64,000 nucleotides of DNA from Martinezella calliandrae (GCF_030272695.1 NZ_JARFYN010000002.1:1-64000); one strand, 5' to 3'. Positions 18,036 through 26,764 are shown, counted from the stretch's first letter. Program-made: numbers and translations. The notes: generated by a model from the letters alone, not told the origin.

Positions 18036-18192
18036 GCGGTTTTTTGTTTTCTTCGTTCTGACCGCGCTGATTTCGGCCCATCTTTTGGCACGCGCCGCCC
18101 ACAAATCCAGCCAACGGCTGTCTCCGCCATCGGTGCGCGACGATCTCTTGAGGGACGAGATCAAGCGACGTTCTTTCGAAATTAAAAGCTAA
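18036..18192 (+). pseudogene. phaG/mrpG antiporter subunit, 3' remnant
   Basis: Directly after the phaA remnant, one frame reads [20 protein letters not shown] and continues to a TAA at 18190-18192. This matches the conserved C-terminal membrane segment of the small MrpG/PhaG subunit ([14 protein letters not shown] pattern). The 5' part of phaG and the genes that normally lie between phaA and phaG (C, D, E, F) are absent. I infer an internal deletion that fused the two ends of the operon. The match is short, hence moderate confidence. Confidence 0.6.
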
Positions 18193-18724
18193 CAAACGTG
18201 TGGATTGCTAGAAAAGTGAATACAAATTCTGCCCGTTAGTTACCTATTTTTAATAGATGAGAATTTTACAAAGAAATGATAGAATTAAAAACTGGACATT
18301 TGGATAAAGAGTGGTAATCCAGATTCAAGTAGAGTTTTGATGTTGAGTTAGTCTCAGCCGGCTTTAAGTGCCCAATGTTTTGATCTTTCTTTTGAAGAAC
18401 GGCGGGTAAAACTTTCTTCTGGTTAAGGATTGGCGGACCTACCTCCGTCGTCGCTGATTCTACATCAAGCGGTATAAGAACGGGTTTCGTCGTACAAAGT
18501 CTAGGGGTGGATTTTGTGTCGCGGGCAATATGGCATGAAATGCCCCGTTTTTTGCTGATGGCTGCTACGAATATGGGCAAAGCCGTTCACGCGGAATGTC
18601 CATCGCATATCCCTGGAAGCGGAACAGTTTTCAAAAGGATCATGCGAAAACGTTAAAGCAATGCTGTGTTGCGTGCTCTGTAGGGGCGTGGCGCAGTGGG
18701 CAAGCCGATGAACAGGAGAACAAA
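18193..18724. other. AT-rich leader region upstream of mucR
   Basis: About 530 bases, clearly richer in A+T than the flanks, especially 18200-18480. No supported gene: a 104-codon minus-strand frame here has no ribosome-binding site or family features. MucR/Ros proteins bind AT-rich DNA and repress their own genes, so this stretch is a good candidate for autoregulation. Confidence 0.5.
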
Positions 18725-19156
18725 ATGACAGATACGGCCCTTGGCAATGGCCAGGATTTGCTGGTTGAGCTAACCGCCGACATCGTGGCGGCTTACGTCA
18801 GCAATCATGTAGTCCCGGTCAGCGACCTTCCGAATCTGATTTCCGACGTACATTCCGCCTTGAGCAACACCTCGGCTCCGGCTCCGGCCGTCACCGTGGT
18901 GGAAAAGCAGAAGCCGGCCGTATCCGTTCGTAAATCGGTACAGGACGATCAAATCACCTGCCTGGAATGCGGCGGCAGCTTCAAGTCGTTGAAGCGCCAC
19001 CTGATGACTCATCATAGTCTTTCGCCTGAAGAATACCGTGAAAAGTGGGATCTGGCGGCCGACTACCCGATGGTTGCGCCCGCCTACGCCGAAGCCCGTT
19101 CGCGTCTCGCGAAGGAAATGGGTCTCGGCCAGCGCCGCAAGCGCGGTAGTCGCTGA
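18725..19156 (+). CDS. mucR: MucR/Ros family transcriptional regulator
   Basis: A 143-residue zinc-finger regulator, the normal MucR length. The finger is C79-x2-C82-x9-H92-x3-H96 ([19 protein letters not shown]). The N-terminal half ([19 protein letters not shown]) is the oligomerisation region. MucR/Ros proteins control exopolysaccharide, motility and symbiosis or virulence genes in rhizobia and relatives, acting as H-NS-like silencers. The start at 18725 follows AGGAGAA. A strong terminator follows the stop. This is one of several mucR/ros paralogues usually present in a Rhizobium genome, so orthology to a particular copy is not proven. Confidence 0.9.
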   Translation: MTDTALGNGQDLLVELTADIVAAYVSNHVVPVSDLPNLISDVHSALSNTSAPAPAVTVVEKQKPAVSVRKSVQDDQITCLECGGSFKSLKRHLMTHHSLSPEEYREKWDLAADYPMVAPAYAEARSRLAKEMGLGQRRKRGSR

Positions 19157-19190
19157 GGTTCCCGAACCCGTCGATGCCATCGACAAAAGA

Positions 19191-19217
19191 AACCCGGCTT
19201 TCGAGCCGGGTTTTTGC
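19191..19217 (+). terminator. Rho-independent terminator of mucR
   Basis: AACCCGGCT (19191-19199) pairs with AGCCGGGTT (19204-19212) around a four-base loop and runs into a short T tract. It sits 35 bases after the mucR stop codon. Confidence 0.85.
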
Positions 19218-19236
19218 TGTAGGCGCGCGGCAAAAT

Positions 19237-19659
19237 CTATGCCGTCGCCCGCACTCTCGCCTCTTCGCGAATACGCTTGATCATCGAGCGCAAGCCGTTG
19301 GCGCGCTGCGAGGAAAGATGTTCGACGAGGCCGATCTTGCCAAAGACGTCAAGAGCATCGAGCGCGGCGATCTCGGAAGCACGCTTCCCGGAATAAGTGG
19401 CGAGCACGATGGCCACCAGGCCACGCACGATATGCGCATCCGAATCACCCTCGAAGGCCAGTATCGGATTTTCCGGGTCGCCGGCGGCGTGAGTAACGAG
19501 CCAGACCTGACTGGCGCAGCCCTGTACTTTGTTTTCCAGCGTGCGTTTCTCTTCCGGCAGATCCGGCAATTCCTTGCCGAGCTCGATCACATAGCGATAG
19601 CGATCCTCCCAGTCGTCCAGGAAGGAAAAATCCTCAATGATCTGCTCAAGCGTCGCCAT
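19237..19659 (-). CDS. sufE: SufE family cysteine desulfurase activator
   Basis: A 140-residue protein. SufE accepts persulfide sulfur from SufS and passes it to the Fe-S scaffold. The active-site cysteine lies in NKVQGCASQVWL (Cys48). Family sequences DDWEDRYRYVIELGKELP and SEIAALDALDVFGKIGLVEHLS are complete. The frame is open upstream to 19776 but the family start is MATLEQII at 19659 (an adjacent ATG at 19662 is equally possible). Not adjacent to the suf operon, which is also common in rhizobia. Confidence 0.9.
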   Translation of the reverse strand: MATLEQIIEDFSFLDDWEDRYRYVIELGKELPDLPEEKRTLENKVQGCASQVWLVTHAAGDPENPILAFEGDSDAHIVRGLVAIVLATYSGKRASEIAALDALDVFGKIGLVEHLSSQRANGLRSMIKRIREEARVRATA

Positions 19660-19791
19660 CATGCCGGTCCAATTGTCTATCTCTTTGGATATAGGGGAAA
19701 TGGCCGGTGATTTGAACCCATGACAAAAAAGAACGCCGTGAGCGATGGCAAGCTCACGACGCATAAGGAGAGGCATCGATGCAGGTGGAGA

Positions 19792-20277
19792 TCAGGTTCT
19801 GGGCTTCGGCAGCGGTACTGGAATATAAGATGGCAGCTTGACCGTGCCGGTGACGACCGCATCGGCGGTCTCCGTGTTGATCGGGCGCCTGGCGGGCATC
19901 GGCTGTGCTTCGGCTGCCGCCTTTTCACGGCTGACGGAGGCCGGCGCAGGCTGAACGGCCAGTGCCTGCTCGCTCGACTTGTCGTTCTTAAAATGCTGGC
20001 CCAAGAGATCGTAGGCGACGCGGGCGCCGTCGCGAGCCTGATAGCTTAGCGCAGTGAGCGTTTCGCCGCCCTTCAGGCAGACGTCGGGCTTTTCCGTGCA
20101 CATGGCTCCGACATATTGCACAATACCAGTCGCCGCAGACAAAGCATCGGAAACTTCTACCTTAGGCTCGTCAGCCGACCGTGGAGCGCCCTCTGGCTTG
20201 GCGAAAATCGGCAGAAACATGAGAACCAGCGAAAACCAGAACCCTGCTCTAATGAGAAACCACATTGCCTTGCCCAT
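19792..20277 (-). CDS. DUF5330 domain protein
   Basis: A 161-residue protein with an N-terminal hydrophobic segment (MWFLIRAGFWFSLVLMFLPIF) that is a signal anchor, followed by a hydrophilic region with two cysteines (GAMCTEKPDVCLKGG) and a Pro/Ala-rich tail. The pattern matches DUF5330 proteins of Rhizobiales. The true start could be the second Met (about 20265). Same strand as sufE, 130 bases upstream of it. Function unknown. Confidence 0.75.
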   Translation of the reverse strand: MGKAMWFLIRAGFWFSLVLMFLPIFAKPEGAPRSADEPKVEVSDALSAATGIVQYVGAMCTEKPDVCLKGGETLTALSYQARDGARVAYDLLGQHFKNDKSSEQALAVQPAPASVSREKAAAEAQPMPARRPINTETADAVVTGTVKLPSYIPVPLPKPRT

Positions 20278-20736
20278 CCTCTATGTCGCTCGGTCTTGTC
20301 GCCGATTCGAACTCGTCTATCTGATGTTGCTCAGACCCTACCTCGGCAGAGGACAACAGCGCTTTTCAAAACTTGGATGTATTTTCGGCAAATTTGATTC
20401 AAATTGTAGCTTTCGCCATTTCAAGCGTATTTGCATAGAATTGTAGCGATTGCTGTTAAGTATGTCTCGGCCGATCTGCCTGATATCCAGGGATTTGCGG
20501 ACATCGGCCACCGCGCAAAGGTTAACGTGTAACGGAAATCTAAATAAAATCCGCTGCTTACCCGCCGTTAACCACAAAAGTCAAAGGTCTCGCCATGTGC
20601 GCCAAAACGAGATTTTCGGGCTTTTTGGACTGATCCGTAGGGCCGTTCTTTATTCTTTCCTTAAGTCGCCGAGGCCTATTGTGCGGTTAAATAAGTGACC
20701 GTTTGTACGGGTTTTGGTGTGCGCGTATTGAGTAAC
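20278..20736. other. Intergenic region between DUF5330 gene and histidine kinase
   Basis: About 460 bases without a supported gene. It separates divergent genes and should hold both promoters. It is moderately AT-rich near 20380-20460 and contains GTTAAC-type half sites (for example near 20521 and 20570), which are too weak to call CtrA sites. Confidence 0.4.
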
Positions 20737-22272
20737 ATGGCTGGCAGGGCTGGAGCCTTCGTGGACCGGGCAGGCGGAAGCTGGCTTTCCCGTACAAGCG
20801 GGAACGGCGAGGTCCGTGGACAGGAATTGGCGATCCTTCGCCGGCTCGTGCTTGCCTCGTCCGCGGCCCTTGTCGTTGTTCCGATGGGGCTCTCCTTCAT
20901 CACCAGTCCTGCCGTGGCGCTACCGGTTGGCGTTGCCACCGTCTGCGCAGGCTTCCTGTTTTCCGCCGTCGGCAGCATCGCTTTGTCGCGCCAGCGCCCT
21001 GCCTGCGGGCCGGTCGAAGCCGTCGTCGTCGAACATCGTGATCTCATGCTGGAGGCGGCTCGCGGTCTCGTGCTTCTGTTCGACTCGCAGGGTAACGTCA
21101 CCGCCGCCGGCGGCCGCGACCGGGCCGACTTCTTGAGCTGGATGCGCGACCCCTCCGGCCGCGGCTTTGTCGAGCAGGTGCACGTCTCTGACCGCATCCT
21201 CTTCCTGCAGGCCGTCGATACGCTTCGCCAGGGCCGCGATGCGCTTGACGTCAACCTGCGTTTGGAACGCTCGGCCGTTGTCGAGGGCAACGACCAGTTC
21301 GTCCATATCTGCATGGAAATGAGTGCGCGCCGCGACAGCGAAGGTCGGTTGACCGGGATCGTCAGCCAGTCGCGCGATATTTCCTATGATCGGCAACTTC
21401 GCGAGGAGGCCGCCCGCAAGGCGGCGGAAGCTGAATCGGCCAATGATGCCAAGTCGCGCTTCCTCGCCGCAGTCAGCCATGAGCTGCGCACGCCGCTCAA
21501 CGCTATCCTCGGGTTTTCCGACATCCTCAGCGGCGAATATTTCGGCAAGCTCGAGAATAATCGCCAACGGGAATATGTCGGCCTCATCCGTCAGTCCGGC
21601 GCGCATCTGCTCTCGGTCGTCAACACCATGCTTGACATGAGCAAGATTGAAGCTGGCCGTTACGAACTTCTGCTCGAGCCTTTCCCGATTGAGACTTGCA
21701 TCGGTGCTTGCGAAGCCATGCTGGCTCTGCAGGCAAAGGAAAAAGGACTGACGTTGACGAGCCGTGTGCAGCGTGGCCTCGGTGATATCGTCGCCGATCA
21801 GCGCGCCATCCAACAGATTCTCATCAATCTCGTCGGCAATGCCATCAAGTTTACCGATGCCGGCGGCGCCATCACCATCGATGCGGCGATGACCGACCGG
21901 ATGCTGAAGCTTTCGGTCAGCGACACCGGCATCGGCATAGCTAGTGAGCGACTCGCCTCGCTGGGTCAGCCATTCGTGCAGATCCAGAACGATTATACCC
22001 GCCGCTACGCCGGCACCGGGCTTGGCCTGTCGCTGGTCAAGGGGCTGGTGGCGCTGCATGGCGGCAGCTTTGCCATCGCCAGCGCGCCGGGCGAGGGCAC
22101 GGCGATAACGATCCTCATCCCGTTCGACGGTTCTGGCGCTGTGGCGATACAGCCGCCTGTGGATGTCAGCCGCACAGTCGATTTTCCGCCGCGTCTGAAA
22201 CATAATCTGGAGATGAACGAGAAGCAAAAAGAGGAAGAGGTTAATGGCCCCGCAAAAGCGAAAATCGCCTAA
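20737..22272 (+). CDS. Membrane PAS-domain sensor histidine kinase
   Basis: A kinase of about 511 residues. Two membrane segments lie near the N-terminus (LVLASSAALVVVPMGLSF and VALPVGVATVCAGFLF). They are followed by a PAS-like domain (about 105-225), the HisKA phosphoacceptor box SHELRTPLNAILGFSDILSG, and the HATPase domain with NLVGNAIKF, DTGIGI and GTGLGLSLVKGL. The organisation resembles the PleC/PdhS/DivJ-type kinases of alphaproteobacteria, but no response regulator is adjacent. The start is uncertain: ATG 20737, TTG 20728 or GTG 20695. The 3' end overlaps the peptidoglycan-binding gene by 29 bases, implying coupled translation. Confidence 0.87.
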   Translation: MAGRAGAFVDRAGGSWLSRTSGNGEVRGQELAILRRLVLASSAALVVVPMGLSFITSPAVALPVGVATVCAGFLFSAVGSIALSRQRPACGPVEAVVVEHRDLMLEAARGLVLLFDSQGNVTAAGGRDRADFLSWMRDPSGRGFVEQVHVSDRILFLQAVDTLRQGRDALDVNLRLERSAVVEGNDQFVHICMEMSARRDSEGRLTGIVSQSRDISYDRQLREEAARKAAEAESANDAKSRFLAAVSHELRTPLNAILGFSDILSGEYFGKLENNRQREYVGLIRQSGAHLLSVVNTMLDMSKIEAGRYELLLEPFPIETCIGACEAMLALQAKEKGLTLTSRVQRGLGDIVADQRAIQQILINLVGNAIKFTDAGGAITIDAAMTDRMLKLSVSDTGIGIASERLASLGQPFVQIQNDYTRRYAGTGLGLSLVKGLVALHGGSFAIASAPGEGTAITILIPFDGSGAVAIQPPVDVSRTVDFPPRLKHNLEMNEKQKEEEVNGPAKAKIA

Positions 22273-23311
22273 GGGAAAGGGCAGGGGCAGGCGCAAGCAG
22301 CCCGGCCTTGCTTCCCGGGGGGCGGTTGCCGTCGGCAGCCTCGGCCTGCGCGGTGCTGGCGCGTTGGGGGGCCTCGGTGTACGCGGTGCGGGTGCGCTGG
22401 CCGGCGTGTTTGGCGGCGCCGTCGGCCGGCATCCGGCGATTGCTGGCGGTATCGCGATCTTTTTCACGGTTTTCGGTTTCGTGACGACCAATGCGCTCTG
22501 GTATCAGACGGGCACGCACCCGTCGCCGCTGCTGCGCACGCGCGATCCCAAGTTTCCCTATCAGATCCCCGGCCGCAAACCCTTCTTGCATGCGCAACAA
22601 TCCGATGCCGGCAACGTCACCACCTTCCGCATCGAGCGGCAGGACTCGACGGCGGCAAATGCCGCCCCGTCCAATCTGCAGGCGGCTCCTCCCGCCGAAA
22701 CGGTTCAAACCGCCAGCCTGCCGGCAACACAGGCGCCGGCCGCGCCGACATCAGCGCCATCGAAGCTGGTTGCCGACGTGCAGGTCGAACTGGTTCGCCG
22801 CGGCCTTTATGACGGCGCGGCGGACGGTGTCATCGGATCGCGCACGACCGCAGCCATCCTGTTCTTCCAGGAAGCGTCCGGACTGGCACAGACCGGCGTG
22901 GTAAGCCCGGAGCTGCTGGCCGCGCTTAAGGCTAGTGATGCGGGCGCCGGTGCCCACACCACCTCCAAGACGACGGTTGCGGCTGTTCCGGCGGACCGGC
23001 CCGTCAATGCCTCGGCCAACGCTTCCGCCATTGATCCCGTCGCCGCCGCCATTCGGAGCGCCGAGAAAGATATCAAGACGAGCGCTGCGCCCAAGAGCGC
23101 GCCAAGCGATGCGGTCAACACCGTCAACATGGTGATGCAGATCCAGAAGGGTTTGAGCAATATCGCCTATAGCAATGTCAGCGTCGACGGTGTTGCCGGC
23201 GAACAGACCAAGGCCGCCATCCGCCGCTTCCAGAAGCACTACCGGCTGCCGGAAACCGGCGAGCCCGACATGGCGGTCCTGAAGAAACTGCAGGATATCG
23301 GGGCGCTTTAA
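22244..23311 (+). CDS. Membrane-anchored protein with two peptidoglycan-binding domains
   Basis: A 355-residue protein. A Lys/Arg-rich cytoplasmic start (MAPQKRKSPKGKGRGRRKQ) and a Gly-rich stretch precede one membrane span at about residues 65-85. The periplasmic part has two PG_binding_1 domains: about 168-225 (VQVELVRRGLYDGAADGVIG) and about 297-355 (IQKGLSNIAYSNVSVDGVAG), joined by an Ala/Ser-rich linker. It starts 29 bases inside the upstream kinase gene, so the pair is probably translationally coupled. Inferred role: cell-wall tethering, perhaps linked to the kinase's signal. No hydrolase domain is present. Confidence 0.8.
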   Translation: MAPQKRKSPKGKGRGRRKQPGLASRGAVAVGSLGLRGAGALGGLGVRGAGALAGVFGGAVGRHPAIAGGIAIFFTVFGFVTTNALWYQTGTHPSPLLRTRDPKFPYQIPGRKPFLHAQQSDAGNVTTFRIERQDSTAANAAPSNLQAAPPAETVQTASLPATQAPAAPTSAPSKLVADVQVELVRRGLYDGAADGVIGSRTTAAILFFQEASGLAQTGVVSPELLAALKASDAGAGAHTTSKTTVAAVPADRPVNASANASAIDPVAAAIRSAEKDIKTSAAPKSAPSDAVNTVNMVMQIQKGLSNIAYSNVSVDGVAGEQTKAAIRRFQKHYRLPETGEPDMAVLKKLQDIGAL

Positions 23312-23361
23312 TCTTCTCCCGTTGGTTGCCTCGTCCTCGACTGGCCGCTATAGCTCTGCCC

Positions 23362-23718
23362 ATGAGATTGCGCAGCGACATCTTCGTTTCCGCCTTGACC
23401 CGCCGTCTTTTTGCGCGCGGCGATTTCGCCGCCGTCGAACACAAGGGCGCGGAGGAGGCCGGGGCGATCTTCATCCGCCAGCGTTTTCGCGATGGCCTGG
23501 AAACGCTCTATGCCCCCGCTCCGCAAAGCTTCTTCGATCAAGAGGAAAGCGGGACGCGCCTGTTCGAGGTTCGCATGAACCGCCGGGAACCCGAAGATGT
23601 CAGGCAGATGCTCGACCGCGAGCTGAAATTCGATCCCGATCTCTGGATCATCGAGCTGGAAACGGACGATATAGGCGATATCGTGCCTATGGCCGAGCAG
23701 CGCAGCAATCCTCTTTGA
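23362..23718 (+). CDS. DUF1491 family protein
   Basis: A 118-residue conserved alphaproteobacterial protein of unknown function. The N-terminus LRSDIFVSALTRRLFARGDFAAVEHKG and the C-terminal DPDLWIIELETDD define DUF1491. The start at 23362 is chosen over 23326 because the family begins MRLRSD. It lies 50 bases after the peptidoglycan-binding gene and may be in the same transcript. Confidence 0.85.
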   Translation: MRLRSDIFVSALTRRLFARGDFAAVEHKGAEEAGAIFIRQRFRDGLETLYAPAPQSFFDQEESGTRLFEVRMNRREPEDVRQMLDRELKFDPDLWIIELETDDIGDIVPMAEQRSNPL

Positions 23719-23741
23719 CAAAGAGATAGCCCTGTCGGCGG

Positions 23742-24263
23742 TCAGGGCAGGCGATCCGTTAAAACTGTTCCTGGCGGCCACTCGTCGGTGTCATGGTCGG
23801 GGTGCTGCCGGTTCGATGCGATGATGCGGGGCAGGTACCCATTCGGATCAACGGCATAGGTGGGATGATCTCCCGGGAGTTCAGGCAAGCTGGAATACCA
23901 CGAGACCCTGCTCTCGTTGCCGAATTGAACAACGGGTGGCACCCGATCGGGCTGGTCGAAGGTTCCCACGAGAATGCCTATGTCCTCGAATTCCGGGTAT
24001 TCGAAAATCATGGGCGTGCCGCAATCTCAGCAAAACCCACGCCGTGCCAAAGTGGAACTCTGAAACCAGGAAAACGCACCGCGCGTCACCCGAAACGCCG
24101 TCTTCCTGACAGGGCAGATGATGGCGAACGGCCCGCCGACCGCTTTCTGGCACATTCGGCAGTGGCACACGTGCACGTTTTAAGGTGGGAAGTCGCAGGC
24201 AAATCGAATGGCGCCGCATTGGCAGCCGCCGGTCAAAGAATGGGCAGTCGCATCATGGTTCAT
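23742..24263 (-). pseudogene. GFA/CENP-V family protein gene with two nonsense codons
   Basis: A 174-codon frame on the minus strand encodes a GFA-like protein (glutathione-dependent formaldehyde-activating family). The zinc motif is recognisable: GGCQCGAIRFAC, then HVCHCRMCQKAVGGPF, later FC-stop-DCGTPM. A TAA interrupts at 24180-24182 (codon 28) and a TGA at 24027-24029 (codon 79). Both fit single-base changes from likely Lys (AAA) and Arg (CGA) codons. No frameshift is present and the C-terminal 89 codons are open. I infer a recent pseudogene. Confidence 0.75.
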
Positions 24264-24356
24264 GTCATTGTCCGCGTGTATGGATCGGCGGGCTTTCGAT
24301 CAGGCTGCGTTCTTAGCAGGTAGCGGAAATAGGCAACACGTCAAGAACGAATGAAG

Positions 24357-25319
24357 TCACCGTGACCGGCTGACGACACGCAACTCGCGGATCGGACTTG
24401 CCTTGTTGCCGAAAAGCGGCGCGCCGGAGCGCGGCGCGGGCTTCTGTTCCGGCGGCAGATAGGTGTAGCTGTCGGCGCGGCGCCAGGCTTCGACACGAGC
24501 CCGACTTTCCTCGGCATCGATGCTGTCGAGCACCAGCCATGCACGGCTGATGCTGCCATGCTGTTCGGCCAAATGCGGATAGAATCGCTCCAACACATAG
24601 ACGGCGTCGGCAAATCCCATGCCGAGGCTGACGAGTGTTACCGCAAGTTGCTGGCCTGACGTGTCGATCATGATGCGCTCCGCAAGCCAGCGGCTGGAGG
24701 AGAGGGCGTCGGCAAGCGTGGTGGCAAATTGCTGCGCCTCGCGCTCACGGGCAAAACGCACCAGCAACGCTTCCTGTACGGGCGAAAGGCTGCGCAGACC
24801 CAAACGGTCACTGTCGTTGCGGCCGAGATGGCGGGCGATCTGTTTGATCTTCTGCCGCAGGGCTTCCTCGCGGGCGAGGCGCTCGGCATCCGCTGTGTTC
24901 GGTTCGAGCTGTGGGGTCGGAGCGGAGACGCCCAACAAGGTCTCCGATAGGGTCATGCCGCGCTCCGGCTCGGACTGGTGCAGGCTGACGAGGGCGTCGA
25001 TGACCTTGGGAGACAACGACGGACGACGGACGATCGCTTTTGCGTGCGCGGCGCCCTGGGTGCGGGCGATGGTGATCAGCGTATCGTCGTCGATCGCTTG
25101 CGAAGTTGCTAGAAACGGAGCGGCGATCGCAATCGGCTGGCAGCCGATGAAGAGAGCAACGGCCGGCGGCACCGTCGGGCATTGCGAGAGTGCGGCGACT
25201 GCCTGGCGTTTTGCCTCCTCGGAGGAGGCCTGGAAGAGAGGGGTAAAGAGTTCGGCAAACTGGCGAAGCTCCGATTTCGACGGATGTGTCAGGCCCTCGA
25301 AACTGGTGACCGTCGCCAT
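24357..25319 (-). CDS. DUF2336 domain protein
   Basis: A 320-residue, mainly alpha-helical protein. It contains repeated helical units (for example AKRQAVAALSQCPTVPPAVA and AKAIVRRPSLSPKVIDALVS) typical of DUF2336, a HEAT-like family of alphaproteobacteria with unknown function. The frame continues to 25499, but 25319 gives a family-like start (MATVTSFEGLTHPSKSELR). Not in an obvious operon. Confidence 0.75.
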   Translation of the reverse strand: MATVTSFEGLTHPSKSELRQFAELFTPLFQASSEEAKRQAVAALSQCPTVPPAVALFIGCQPIAIAAPFLATSQAIDDDTLITIARTQGAAHAKAIVRRPSLSPKVIDALVSLHQSEPERGMTLSETLLGVSAPTPQLEPNTADAERLAREEALRQKIKQIARHLGRNDSDRLGLRSLSPVQEALLVRFAREREAQQFATTLADALSSSRWLAERIMIDTSGQQLAVTLVSLGMGFADAVYVLERFYPHLAEQHGSISRAWLVLDSIDAEESRARVEAWRRADSYTYLPPEQKPAPRSGAPLFGNKASPIRELRVVSRSR

Positions 25320-25777
25320 CAGAACCACATCTTTCTTACGCACAGTCGCAGGCTCTTCAAGGTCTCGAAACCGGTCACGCACGCCAACACCCATACTGAT
25401 ACGCGAAACAAAAAAGACGGGAGCCTGATCGGCAAAACCGTGCGGCGCTGCGTCCTTCTTTGGCCGAGCCGGATCGCGCTCTGGTTCATACGGGCGCAAG
25501 CGGCGGTGGCTGTCGAAACGGGCGTGGACACGGTCGTCCTGATCTGGCTTTTTGGGAAGAGTAAGGGGCGCAGGGTTAACGGTTGGTGAAAACTTTATTA
25601 AAATCCAAATAAAAATTGCGCGTTAAGCTTGCGCCGAAAGAGCCGGAGAATTTTCGTCGAATTCGGTGTGCCTGCGGGCACTCGAGAGTTGTGGCGACTG
25701 TTTCACCGCCGAGCGCTGACTATCCCGTTCAACCTATAAGAGCTTCGAGGGTTTATTCTTCGGGTGGCGGCAGGAAC
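25320..25777. other. Intergenic region
   Basis: About 460 bases between the DUF2336 gene and the next small minus-strand gene. Overlapping open frames on both strands are not supported by ribosome-binding sites or family features. AT-rich around 25580-25625. Confidence 0.4.
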
Positions 25778-25984
25778 TCAGATCCCTTTATGCTCCCGCA
25801 GCGCCGCCAGCAGCTTGTCGGCGGTGTTGTATCCGGATTGAAAGAGGCCGATCGCTGCCGTTGCCGCGAACTGGGCCTCGGTGCTTTTGATATCTATCCG
25901 CTTCTCTAAACACCATTTGTCCAGCGCACCACGCAGGACCGTGATGTCCTCCGGGGAGAAGAAGGAATTGGCCGTCGCAGACAT
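25778..25984 (-). CDS. Small conserved hypothetical protein (68 aa)
   Basis: Starts MSATANSFFSPEDITVLRG and ends LLAALREHKGI. Two amphipathic helices are likely, and the TEAQFAATAAIGLFQSGYN segment has the look of a conserved small rhizobial protein. The start at 25984 is preferred to an upstream one at 26143 whose extension reads through AT-rich intergenic DNA. No domain recognised. Confidence 0.65.
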   Translation of the reverse strand: MSATANSFFSPEDITVLRGALDKWCLEKRIDIKSTEAQFAATAAIGLFQSGYNTADKLLAALREHKGI

Positions 25985-26519
25985 TGCCCGCCCTCTGTTG
26001 CGCTCGATACAATACGTTAAATTTTCGTTGCCGCAAATAATATTTGCGTGACACTTTTCTGCAACGCGTGGGCTTGAGCGGCGATTCGCAGATAATGGCT
26101 TTTCTGTGCCTAAGAACATGATTTCGCGATGTTTTATGAGCAAAATGATCTTTGCGATTTTTACATCGCATATGAAACCAAATCCGCCCTCTCAGCGTTA
26201 CATGATCACGGTGCCGCGAACGCTTGGGGAGAGCTCAAGCGAGGTACGGCAATGCTTAGCATTCTGTTAACTACAGTATGTCTCAATTCGGGTGAAAGCA
26301 GCGATTTGCAGTGCTTAGTCGCATGATTGTTCGCATGGTCGCCACAGTTGGGCGTCCATGTCACGGTGTTTGAGCAATGCCGTGAGAATGGCGTGAATGC
26401 CCTTTTGTCGGAGTCGCAGGAGGCGGCAAGGACTGAAGGGAGCGCCAGCCCGCCTGAATCGCGGGCAGGGTGAAATTAGTCGCAAGTTCATCCGTCTCGG
26501 GCCGCAAATGGAGACGAGA
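25985..26519. other. Intergenic region
   Basis: About 535 bases. The first half is AT-rich and likely holds the promoter of the upstream minus-strand small gene. I see no RNA gene or convincing ORF. Confidence 0.4.
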
Positions 26520-26687
26520 ATGGCAGAGATCATATCCCTGTTGGACCGAAGGTCGCAGTTACCGCCGCGGGCCCAAAAGGAGCCGGTCGAGGCGAAGATT
26601 CTTCTGTTCACCGGCGTGCGCTACGAGCGCCTTGACGTCAGCTCTCATCGCCCGGGAACGGGACCGAAGCGGGCGAAGCGTAAATAG
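26520..26687 (+). CDS. Small basic conserved hypothetical protein (55 aa)
   Basis: Starts MAEIISLLDRRSQLP, contains AKILLFTGVRYERLD and ends in a Lys/Arg-rich tail (GPKRAKRK). The ILLFTGVRYER segment is the type of short conserved block seen in small rhizobial proteins. An alternative start is METRMAEII at 26508. Function unknown. Confidence 0.6.
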   Translation: MAEIISLLDRRSQLPPRAQKEPVEAKILLFTGVRYERLDVSSHRPGTGPKRAKRK

Positions 26688-26740
26688 TCCGGCAAGATGC
26701 TGGCGAGAAGCGCCGGCGCTACGCCGTTTACGTGTTTTCA

Positions 26741-26764
26741 GTATCGTGGCATGCGCCACGATAC
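26741..26764. terminator. Strong hairpin between convergent genes
   Basis: GTATCGTGGC pairs perfectly with GCCACGATAC around the four-base loop ATGC. It lies between the 3' ends of the 55-residue ORF (+) and the DUF1254 gene (-). No clear T run on either strand, so this is a terminator by position and stem only. Confidence 0.55.

Noticed and set aside
18266..18580. 104-codon minus-strand frame in the AT-rich leader of mucR
   Set aside because: No ribosome-binding site and no protein-like pattern; more likely chance.
20500..20736. CtrA boxes upstream of the histidine kinase
   Set aside because: Only isolated TTAA half-sites without the seven-base spacing.
20920..22491. 523-codon minus-strand frame
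   Set aside because: Antisense to the histidine kinase and peptidoglycan-binding genes; composition is typical of a GC shadow and there is no family match.
2689..24263. Stop codon reassignment as the cause of the interrupted genes
   Set aside because: TAA, TAG and TGA all interrupt genes, and all three also end normal genes here.
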